DNA of 64,000 nucleotides, taken from Chryseobacterium gleum. GTDB taxonomy: Bacteria > Bacteroidota > Bacteroidia > Flavobacteriales_D > Crocinitomicaceae. Below the pieces are notes generated by a model, which saw only the letters and a program-made list of their open reading frames with translations, was not told the DNA's origin and searched no databases. Shown piece after piece: positions 28,216-36,736 of the stretch. Made by a program: the position numbers and the translations under genes. Location: NCBI GenBank assembly GCA_945888625.1, contig CAMDAH010000007.1:1-64000 (forward strand), given 5' to 3'. Position 1 is the stretch's first letter, and every line of letters begins with the position of its first letter.

Positions 28216-29544
28216 TCAATCTGTTTTTAAGGTGTCTAACAGGGGAGTCACAACCTTATTTGAGTCGACAACTATGGATGGCTCAAATTTAGGAACGCCG
28301 TTATTTGTTGCTAACCTTCGCATCATATTTATTGTTCCATTACTCATTGCGCCATACATCCCTAATGAAAAAATTAAATCGTTGATGCCATTTTTCTCAA
28401 TTAAATCCATAAGGTTATGGTTTGAATAGCGAAAATCAAGTACATACACTTCCTCGTAGTGACTAATTAAGTAAACCGCAAATGCATTTCCCATAGAGTT
28501 TTTTATGACCACCGCTTTTTTTCCATTTTTAACTGAAGTAGTTATCTTTATTAATGGCGCGTCACCACCTAAAAAAGTCAAATAGGTATTCCCACCCGTA
28601 CTGTTGTGTGAAAAAACATTTGCTTTAGTCGGTTTATTAAAATTATTTGGATTGTACCGAACTGCTGTCGTAGTTACATTGGGAACAAAATAAACTAAGG
28701 TGTCGGGATTGTCCTTTACAGACTGATCACGCGTCAACTGATAAAGCGAACCTAGAAAATTATACTTGATTCTTTTTTCCATTTTATTGCGGTCTACTGG
28801 AACAAATCCTGCCCCGCGACAAAATGCAACATAAGCATAATAGGCCCCAATTGCATTCCAATGGTGATCAGTACTAAAATACATTTTCTCATTGGCGTGC
28901 TTATCTAATTCATTAAACACATCACAAAAAATGGCTCCGTTTGCAAGTGAGTTTTTAATCGCAAGTAATGTTTCTTTATTCTGCGTATTGTATTTCCTAA
29001 ATTTCAAGGCGGGAATAAATGCCGAGGAAAGAGGTGCGACTGCAGATAACACCCTGGTCTTACCCTTTAATTTTTCAGCGTATTCGTTTAACATGGCACT
29101 AAAGAGTTTCGACATTCTTGGACTTCCACCTCCCGAGGGGTAAACACTACCATCGAGTATTAGCAAACTTCCGGAATACGCTTCATCAAAATCGTCCTTA
29201 AAATTTATATTTGCATGCGTGGTGTCCTCTATATTTTCTAAAACGGGCTTTTTCCTCTTTCCCACAAAGATTTTTTCCTGATGTTTAAATTGGATGCCTT
29301 TAGAAGCGTGGAATACTTCAGACATAGCTATAAAATTATTTCTAAAAGGGAAATGATCATCTATGTAATCATCCATGCCTTTTGCCCATAACCCATTTAA
29401 GTAGGTTTTATAAGATAGCGGCGTATATTTTGCCAATTTTCTTTTTTCTTCTAAAGAAATTTTTTGTGGCGGTAGCAAAAAGTAAAAAATATACATGGCC
29501 ACAATAAACAGGATAAACAGGGTAGTATTAATTTTATTTGCCAT
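28216..29544 (-). CDS. DHHW-motif (AlgJ/AlgX-like) membrane-anchored protein
   Basis: N-terminal TM anchor; YFSTDHHWNAIGAYYAY motif; adjacent to MBOAT gene. Confidence 0.85.
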   Translation of the reverse strand: MANKINTTLFILFIVAMYIFYFLLPPQKISLEEKRKLAKYTPLSYKTYLNGLWAKGMDDYIDDHFPFRNNFIAMSEVFHASKGIQFKHQEKIFVGKRKKPVLENIEDTTHANINFKDDFDEAYSGSLLILDGSVYPSGGGSPRMSKLFSAMLNEYAEKLKGKTRVLSAVAPLSSAFIPALKFRKYNTQNKETLLAIKNSLANGAIFCDVFNELDKHANEKMYFSTDHHWNAIGAYYAYVAFCRGAGFVPVDRNKMEKRIKYNFLGSLYQLTRDQSVKDNPDTLVYFVPNVTTTAVRYNPNNFNKPTKANVFSHNSTGGNTYLTFLGGDAPLIKITTSVKNGKKAVVIKNSMGNAFAVYLISHYEEVYVLDFRYSNHNLMDLIEKNGINDLIFSLGMYGAMSNGTINMMRRLATNNGVPKFEPSIVVDSNKVVTPLLDTLKTD

Positions 29545-30938
29545 CAGAACCGCGTATATAAAAATGGATTATAGGTAGAATTAACAAGTAACATCGTCGC
29601 TAAAAAAAGCATGGCAATGTTGATTGCAGGCTTAAACCGTAGGTAATAATAAGACACCTTATTATTTACACGTGAATCAGAAGTATAAATTTCATCCCAC
29701 GGAATACAAAATAGTAGAACTAGTACAAACCAAAATAGGTGTTCGTATACATCCGATGAAAAACCTACTCCGATTGATTTTTTAGAATAGAAAAGCGTTC
29801 CTACAAAGGCCTTTAACTGAGCAAAATCAACAAAGTAAAAAATGGCACGACTAAATACAATTAAAATTAATGTGTAAGTATGGCGAAGGAAACGGGGTAT
29901 TTTTGCAAGAAACTTTTCGAGTAATTTCTCTAAAATCATAAAACACCCAAAGTACAATCCCCACAAGGCAAAATTCCAACTGGCGCCATGCCAAATACCG
30001 GTTAATAGCCAAACTACCAAAATATTTCTCAACTGACTTTTTCTATTCCCTCCCATCGGTATATAGACATAATCCCTAAAAAATTTACCTAAGGAAATGT
30101 GCCACCGACGATAAAAGTCACCAACTGATTGTGCCGCATACGGATGCCTAAAATTTTCATCAAAATCAAACCCGAACATTTTAGCTAAACCAATAGCCAT
30201 ATCTGAATAACCACTGAAATCAAAATACAACTGAATTGAAAACATAGTTATTCCAAACCAGGCTTCTACACTTGATAAATCATTGAAGCCCGCATCAAGG
30301 TATTTCGTAACTAAGGCACCTGCCACGTTGGCAATCACAATTTTCTTAAATAGCCCCAGACAAAATCGTGAAACACCTGTACTAAATTTCGACCAATCAA
30401 TCGTTCGGCTATCCACTTGATTACCAATCTGACTATACCGTACAATAGGTCCAGCAACGAGGTGCTGAAATAAACTAATAAACATTAAAAAATTCAGTGG
30501 ATTTCGCTGTGCTTTTAATTGCCCTCTGTAAACGTCAACGATATAAGAAATAACCATGAAGGTGTAAAAAGAGATGCCGACAGGCAGGGAATTTTTCGGG
30601 CGATCAAATGGTAATTTGCCGATAGCACTTAAGTTGTCGTACAAAAAACCCCCATACTTGTAGAATATGAGTAGGCTTAAGTTTACTAAAATAGTTACGA
30701 GCATGACTATTTTTGCCTTTTTATCTCCTCTCCAACGCTCGATTAAAATAGCCATGAAGTAGTCAAAAAAAGCAGTGAAAATCATAAGGTAAATCCACAT
30801 CGGTTCTTCCCAAGCGTAAAATGCTAAAGAGAACATTGTTAAACTTACATTTCTAAAAATTTTGTTTGGGGTGAGGTAATGAAAAATTAAGGCAAGAGGA
30901 AGAAAAAGATAAATGAACGTGAGACTTGAAAAAACCAT
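29544..30938 (-). CDS. MBOAT-family O-acyltransferase (AlgI-like)
   Basis: FNSLTF-like N-terminus, LPVGISFYTF, FDFSGYSDMAIG, FYRRWHISLGKFFRDYVYIPMGG, LLTGIWHGASWNFALWG. Confidence 0.95.
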   Translation of the reverse strand: MVFSSLTFIYLFLPLALIFHYLTPNKIFRNVSLTMFSLAFYAWEEPMWIYLMIFTAFFDYFMAILIERWRGDKKAKIVMLVTILVNLSLLIFYKYGGFLYDNLSAIGKLPFDRPKNSLPVGISFYTFMVISYIVDVYRGQLKAQRNPLNFLMFISLFQHLVAGPIVRYSQIGNQVDSRTIDWSKFSTGVSRFCLGLFKKIVIANVAGALVTKYLDAGFNDLSSVEAWFGITMFSIQLYFDFSGYSDMAIGLAKMFGFDFDENFRHPYAAQSVGDFYRRWHISLGKFFRDYVYIPMGGNRKSQLRNILVVWLLTGIWHGASWNFALWGLYFGCFMILEKLLEKFLAKIPRFLRHTYTLILIVFSRAIFYFVDFAQLKAFVGTLFYSKKSIGVGFSSDVYEHLFWFVLVLLFCIPWDEIYTSDSRVNNKVSYYYLRFKPAINIAMLFLATMLLVNSTYNPFLYTRF

Positions 30939-31020
30939 GAATTATATTTTTTTTCCTTTTTAAGAGAGCGAATATACTGATTATATTTGTGAAATTTTAT
31001 CCCACAAGCCCAACAATACA

Positions 31021-33006
31021 ATGAACCAACTAGCAAAAGAGAGTTCGCCTTACTTATTGCAACACGCCCAAAACCCTGTAAATTGGGTGCCTTGGTCAAA
31101 CGATGTCCTTGACAAAGCAAAAAAAGAAGGTAAATTAGTACTGGTTAGTATCGGATACGCCGCCTGTCATTGGTGTCACGTTATGGAAAAAGAGTGTTTT
31201 GAAGATGTGGAGGTGGCAACTTACATGAATCAACATTTTATTGCCATCAAAGTCGATCGCGAAGAACGCCCTGACATCGACCAAGTTTACATGAATGCAC
31301 TTCAATTGATGACGCAAAAAGGCGGCTGGCCACTCAATTGCTTTTGCCTTCCCGATGGTCGCCCAATATACGGGGGAACTTATTTCCCGAAAGAAAATTG
31401 GATGGAAGTTATGTCTGCATTAATTAAAACGCAACAGACAGAGTATTCAAGAATGATTGAATTTGCCGAAAAACTCGAGGAAGGTATCCGTTCAAGTGAA
31501 TTAATTACGCTCCCCGTTGTACAAACAGCGCTAATTGAAGATCAATTACACCAAACCGTAAAAGTTTGGGAGAAAAACTTTGATTTAAAAGAAGGAGGCG
31601 CAGCAAGGGCACCAAAATTTCCCCTTCCCAATAACTACCTGTTTTTGCTATTCTACGGCTATAATTTCAAACGTGCTAGCGTGGAAGAACATGTCAAGCT
31701 CACCCTAAACAAAATGGGACAAGGCGGCATCTTTGATCAAATTGGTGGAGGATTTTCGCGCTATTCCGTAGATGTTCTTTGGAAAGTACCCCATTTTGAG
31801 AAGATGCTCTATGACAATGCCCAGTTAATTGAATTATATGCTATGGCCTATTCAATTTTTGGCGATTTAAATTACAAGCAAACCGTTAATCAAACTTTTG
31901 AATGGTTAAAAAGAGAAATGCAGTGCGAACACGGCGGTTTTTATAGTGCTTTAGATGCTGACAGTGAGGGAGAGGAAGGTCGTTTTTACTGTTGGAAAAA
32001 AGAAGAACTCATAACTGTTCTAGGTGATGATTACAGTTGGGTTGAACAGTATTATTCTATCAACAAGGAAGGTTTTTGGGAACACGACAAGTACATTTTA
32101 TTAAAACGGCAACAGGATGAAATTTTCGCAGGTAAAATGGCTTGGTCTTTAGCTACTTTGCACCATAATATCGCAAGAATCAATAAAAAATTGCTTAAAG
32201 AACGCCATAATCGCATCAGACCAAGTTTAGATAATAAATGCCTTACCTCTTGGAACGCCTTACTAATCACTGCTTTTTGTCAAGCTTACATTTCATTGAA
32301 TAATGTGGCGTACTTAGACGCAGCGGAAAAGATAGGTGATTGGATTACTCGATTCCAAATGCAGAAAAATGATCGTTTATTTCACAATTTCGCGCAAGGG
32401 AATGGCTGCATAGACGGTTTTCTTGAGGATTATGCTTGTTGTATCGATGCTTTTGTAAAGCTTTATCAGTGCACTAAAAATATAAAATGGCTTTCTAAAG
32501 CAGAGAAATTGACCCACGTTGTTGAGAAAGAATTTATGCATCCAGATAGTAAGATGTGTTATTTTACAAATAAAGAAAATCAACTCATTGCAAGGAAAAT
32601 GGAAATCCACGACAATGTTATGCCTTCCAGTAACTCCGTGATGGCAAAAAACTTTTGGGTCATGGGGGCTTATTTTGCAAATGAATCTTGGGCTAACCAC
32701 GCGCTTCAAATGCTAGCAAACGCAAGTGAGGAAATGATAAGTTACGGACCCGGACATTCCAATTGGGCCATCTTATATTTAATGGCTTTAAAAGGACCTA
32801 TCGAAGTCGTTTGTTTGGAGTCCTCCCCTTTTAGTTTAAACGAACACCCTATTTATCCGAGGGAACGATTAATAATAAAATATCACTCGGAAATTCTGGA
32901 TGGCGCTGCTCACCCAAAAGAAGGAATTCACATTTGTGCAAACGGAACTTGTTTCACTCCCGTATTTGACCAAAAATCATATTTAGTACAACTAGGTGAT
33001 TTGTAA
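31021..33006 (+). CDS. YyaL/spermatogenesis-associated-protein-20 family thioredoxin-domain protein (DUF255)
   Basis: NQLAKESSPYLLQHAQNPVNW and IGYAACHWCHVMEKECFED, 6-hairpin-like C-terminal region. Confidence 0.93.
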   Translation: MNQLAKESSPYLLQHAQNPVNWVPWSNDVLDKAKKEGKLVLVSIGYAACHWCHVMEKECFEDVEVATYMNQHFIAIKVDREERPDIDQVYMNALQLMTQKGGWPLNCFCLPDGRPIYGGTYFPKENWMEVMSALIKTQQTEYSRMIEFAEKLEEGIRSSELITLPVVQTALIEDQLHQTVKVWEKNFDLKEGGAARAPKFPLPNNYLFLLFYGYNFKRASVEEHVKLTLNKMGQGGIFDQIGGGFSRYSVDVLWKVPHFEKMLYDNAQLIELYAMAYSIFGDLNYKQTVNQTFEWLKREMQCEHGGFYSALDADSEGEEGRFYCWKKEELITVLGDDYSWVEQYYSINKEGFWEHDKYILLKRQQDEIFAGKMAWSLATLHHNIARINKKLLKERHNRIRPSLDNKCLTSWNALLITAFCQAYISLNNVAYLDAAEKIGDWITRFQMQKNDRLFHNFAQGNGCIDGFLEDYACCIDAFVKLYQCTKNIKWLSKAEKLTHVVEKEFMHPDSKMCYFTNKENQLIARKMEIHDNVMPSSNSVMAKNFWVMGAYFANESWANHALQMLANASEEMISYGPGHSNWAILYLMALKGPIEVVCLESSPFSLNEHPIYPRERLIIKYHSEILDGAAHPKEGIHICANGTCFTPVFDQKSYLVQLGDL

Positions 33007-33007
33007 A

Positions 33008-33961
33008 TCAATCTTTTCTAGCGATAACTTTGAGCGCAGCATTAACGATGTTTTCACTGTCAATACCGTATTTAGTCATTAACTCCATGGGGGTTCCACT
33101 TTCGCCAAAAGTATCATTAACGCCAACAAATTCGTGTGGAGTTGGCATGAATCGACTTAATACTTGAGACACAGCTTCACCTAATCCACCGTTTAACATA
33201 TGCTCCTCTGCGGTAACCACACATTTCGTTTTAGAAACAGAGGTCAAAATTGCCTTTATATCCAATGGTTTAATCGTATGCATATTAATAAGCTCAACAG
33301 AAATACCACGCGTCTCTAAAATGGCAATGGCTTCAATGGATTTCCAAACTAAGTGGCCGCATGCAATGATAGTAAGGTCAGTTCCCTCTTTAATAATATC
33401 CGCCTTGCCAATAACAAATGCGGCGTCAGGTTTAATAAAAATGGGCATAACAGGCCTTCCAAATCGAAGATATACTGGACCTTGGTGGTCAGCGATAGCC
33501 AAGGTTGCTTGCTTAGTTTGATTAAAATCAGCCGGAACAATAACAGTCATGTTGGGAAGCATTCGCATCATGCCAATATCTTCCAATATTTGGTGAGTGG
33601 CACCATCTTCCCCTAAAGTTAGGCCCGCATGGGAAGCACAAATTTTTACATTCTTTTGAGAATAAGCAATGGATTGTCGAATCTGGTCGTACACTCTCCC
33701 GGTAGAAAAATTGGCAAACGTGCCCGTAAAAGGGATTTTACCTCCGATAGTCATTCCTGCAGCTATACCCATCATATTTGCTTCGGCAATACCAATTTGA
33801 AAAAAACGATCCGGATTTTCCTTTAGGAAAGCATCCATTTTCAAAGAGCCGGTTAAATCTGCACAAAGTGCAACAACATTAGGATTCGTTCGACCCAGTT
33901 CGGCTAATCCTTCCCCAAAACCTGAGCGAGTATCCTTATGACCAAGTATTTCTATTTCCAT
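33008..33961 (-). CDS. Transketolase C-terminal subunit
   Basis: Pyr and C-terminal domain: [45 protein letters not shown]. Confidence 0.92.
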   Translation of the reverse strand: MEIEILGHKDTRSGFGEGLAELGRTNPNVVALCADLTGSLKMDAFLKENPDRFFQIGIAEANMMGIAAGMTIGGKIPFTGTFANFSTGRVYDQIRQSIAYSQKNVKICASHAGLTLGEDGATHQILEDIGMMRMLPNMTVIVPADFNQTKQATLAIADHQGPVYLRFGRPVMPIFIKPDAAFVIGKADIIKEGTDLTIIACGHLVWKSIEAIAILETRGISVELINMHTIKPLDIKAILTSVSKTKCVVTAEEHMLNGGLGEAVSQVLSRFMPTPHEFVGVNDTFGESGTPMELMTKYGIDSENIVNAALKVIARKD

Positions 33962-33964
33962 AAC

Positions 33965-35299
33965 TTATAGGGTTAAAAGTATTTTTTTTGTAGACTCTAT
34001 TTTAAACTTCTTTTCTTGCGTGTACCCAGTTGACTTTTGGTCTTTTTGACGATATACCACTTTATAATTTCCTGGTTGAAGGACATGTTTGGATGTCAAT
34101 GATTTTTCGTCTAGATTGAAAACCCATTCAACTATCCCATTTCCCTTATCAACAAAAACCTGACCTACATTAAATTTCACGCTTTTTAATTCCAATGAGC
34201 CTGGCGCGGTTATCGCCACCACAGTTGTTTTACTTTGACTAATTTCAATTCGCTGATATGTTCTAGGCAAAGTCAAGATCTCAAGATCATAAAATCCCAC
34301 AAGGTATTTATCTTGGCTATTGTTGGATTGCACGTTTATTGTTGCAAACTTTCCTTTTTCCATGATGCGAATAGAAGTTAGGTTGGTTCCTTGAAATTTT
34401 AAAAACCCCTGAGCAGCGTCTACCTGAAAGGTATTGTGGGTATTCCGTATTAAAGAAATACCTTTTTTTTCAATTTTAGGTAAGGTGTTCACCACGAGGT
34501 CATACTTTAGTGATGGATCCATTACAAGTGTGTCTGGATTGGCATACCTATTTATCGTATGGGTGAATGTGTACTTTAAATTTTGTGTACCTGCCTCGTA
34601 AAGGAATAACGTTACGTTAGTTTCAGTGGGTTTCTGTAAAATATCATTTAAGTTAAATTGGACACTTGTTTTGGTTAATATTTTTCCAATTATCGTAATA
34701 AGTACATTTTTAAACGAGTCTTTATCTTCTGCGTCGGAATACGTGCCGATGCATGAAAAATTTTCCAAATAAGACAAATCCATGCCGAGTCCAATAACAA
34801 ATGGGGTTACTTTCACCCCTTTTTCGCGTAATTTTTTTGCGATGACACAGGGGTTATTATCGCAAGATTCCAGTCCATCAGTGATTAAAATTATTACGTT
34901 ACGAGCCAGTGTATCTGGAAAGTCTCCTGCCGCGGCCTCCAAGGAACGAGCTATTGGCGTAGCACCTTTTGCAACCAGTCCGCGAATTTTATTTTTAATT
35001 ACATCGATGTTTCCAACAGAAAAAGGAACCTCTAATTTAGTATCATTGCAGTCTTGTGTGTCATTGGTAATCGGTGTTTGATGTCCATAAATCCGCAGTG
35101 CAATTTCAATATTGGGAACCTCCTTAAATTGTTCCATTGCTTGCAACAGAACTTCTTTTGCCCCTTCTAATCGGGTTTGTTTATCCCAAGTAGAATTCAT
35201 ACTATTGGAAGCATCAAGAATAAAAAGAATACGCGTTAAGCTTGGTTTCTGTGCAAAACAAAAGGTCGGGAACAAAAGTACAAGCAACCATTTTTTCAT
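33965..35299 (-). CDS. Exported von Willebrand factor type A domain protein
   Basis: Signal peptide MKKWLLVLLFPTFCFAQ; MIDAS LDASNSM, downstream TPIARSL and ITDGLESC. Confidence 0.9.
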   Translation of the reverse strand: MKKWLLVLLFPTFCFAQKPSLTRILFILDASNSMNSTWDKQTRLEGAKEVLLQAMEQFKEVPNIEIALRIYGHQTPITNDTQDCNDTKLEVPFSVGNIDVIKNKIRGLVAKGATPIARSLEAAAGDFPDTLARNVIILITDGLESCDNNPCVIAKKLREKGVKVTPFVIGLGMDLSYLENFSCIGTYSDAEDKDSFKNVLITIIGKILTKTSVQFNLNDILQKPTETNVTLFLYEAGTQNLKYTFTHTINRYANPDTLVMDPSLKYDLVVNTLPKIEKKGISLIRNTHNTFQVDAAQGFLKFQGTNLTSIRIMEKGKFATINVQSNNSQDKYLVGFYDLEILTLPRTYQRIEISQSKTTVVAITAPGSLELKSVKFNVGQVFVDKGNGIVEWVFNLDEKSLTSKHVLQPGNYKVVYRQKDQKSTGYTQEKKFKIESTKKILLTL

Positions 35300-35300
35300 A

Positions 35301-36143
35301 TTAATAATCCCCGAGGGTTTCAGGCAATTGCAACAATGCAGCTGCTAGTTGTTGGTCGTTTGGGGCAGACCCATGCCACTTGTGCGTTCCCATCATAAAA
35401 TCTACTCCTTGCCCCATTTCTGTTTTCATAAGTATAACCACTGGCTTACCTTTTCCTGAGAGAGCGATTGCATCATGCATCACGCTTCGAATACTATCAA
35501 AATGGTGACCATCCATTTCAAGTACCTCCCAACCAAATGCCTTCCATTTGTCAGCTAAATTGCCAAGCGGTAAAACCTGATCGATATCACCATCAATTTG
35601 TCGGCCATTGTAATCAATTGTGGCAATTAAATTATCAACTTTGTTCGCTGAAGCATACATTGCCGCTTCCCAAACTTGTCCTTCTTGTAATTCCCCATCT
35701 CCATGTAAGGTAAATACCAATCGATTATCCTTGTTTATTTTTTTTGAAATAGCTGCACCAATTGCCACAGAAAGTCCTTGTCCTAAAGATCCTGATGCCA
35801 TTCTTACACCGGGTAATTTTTTATCCGTTGACGGGTGACCTTGTAAACGAGATGATAATTTCCTAAAGGTTGCAAGTTCTGAAACAGGAAAATAACCTGA
35901 CCTAGCTAAAACGCTATACCAAACGGGTGAAATATGGCCATTAGACAAGAAAAACAAATCTTCTTTCTTGCCATCCATGGAAAATTGTTGTGGATTAAAA
36001 CTTAGCTGTTCAAAGTATAAATAGCTTAGAAAGTCAGCGCACCCAAGTGATCCCCCAGGATGTCCTGAACTTACGGCATGCACCATTCTTAAAATATCTC
36101 TTCTTACCTGTGAGGCTATTGCCGTTAATTGAGTGTTCTCCAT
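35301..36143 (-). CDS. Transketolase N-terminal subunit
   Basis: SSGHPGGSLGCADFL, GDGELQEGQVWEAAMYA, ATIDYNGRQIDG (TPP binding). ATG at 36143 preferred over the TTG at 36170. Confidence 0.93.
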   Translation of the reverse strand: MENTQLTAIASQVRRDILRMVHAVSSGHPGGSLGCADFLSYLYFEQLSFNPQQFSMDGKKEDLFFLSNGHISPVWYSVLARSGYFPVSELATFRKLSSRLQGHPSTDKKLPGVRMASGSLGQGLSVAIGAAISKKINKDNRLVFTLHGDGELQEGQVWEAAMYASANKVDNLIATIDYNGRQIDGDIDQVLPLGNLADKWKAFGWEVLEMDGHHFDSIRSVMHDAIALSGKGKPVVILMKTEMGQGVDFMMGTHKWHGSAPNDQQLAAALLQLPETLGDY

Positions 36144-36343
36144 AAGGCATTTTAATTTTACGTGAAGCAAAACTAACTTTTAATACCTTACACTAAGGCA
36201 AGAAAAAATGAACATTAAACGCAACTTTTCAACTAAAAAAGTGTCTTTAACTAGTGACTCGAATTATTATGTGTTTCAACATGTTAAAATTTGATTCATT
36301 TTTGGGTCGAAAAAGTGTAAATTTGAATTTAAAAACACAAAAA

Positions 36344-36736
36344 ATGCTTAAAAAACACACTATTTTATTTTTCATTTTTTCTTATCTATGTATTTTTAGT
36401 TTATCAGCACAAAAACAAGCTAGCCAAGAAGACTTGCTCCAACGTGTTTATTCTAAATCAGAATTAAAAGAAATACAAAAAGACAAAGAGCAATATGCCA
36501 CTTTGTGTTACGCCCTTGAACATGCCCTTTATCTAATCGATTCCCCTCAGGGAAAAGATGTGAGTGCTTTTCCAGAAATATCGATTAAAATGGACCAAGT
36601 TCCATTGTTTACGGATTTAAATATTAAAATAAGTGACCGCTCTCAATATTTCCGGGTGGCTGGTCAAAACAAGTTGTTAATTGTGAAATCAATGTATGTT
36701 TTACAATTGGAAATGAATAAAACAAGCAAACAATGA
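36344..36736 (+). CDS. Hypothetical small exported protein
   Basis: MLKKHTILFFIFSYLCIFSLSAQ signal peptide; a TAAATTTG element at 36318-36325 supports the start at 36344 rather than 36254; 4-nt ATGA overlap with the next gene. Confidence 0.75.
   Translation: MLKKHTILFFIFSYLCIFSLSAQKQASQEDLLQRVYSKSELKEIQKDKEQYATLCYALEHALYLIDSPQGKDVSAFPEISIKMDQVPLFTDLNIKISDRSQYFRVAGQNKLLIVKSMYVLQLEMNKTSKQ

Noticed and set aside
36254-36343. N-terminal extension of the 36344 gene
   Set aside because: The signal peptide starts at MLKKHT (36344) and a -7 element lies at 36318-36325.
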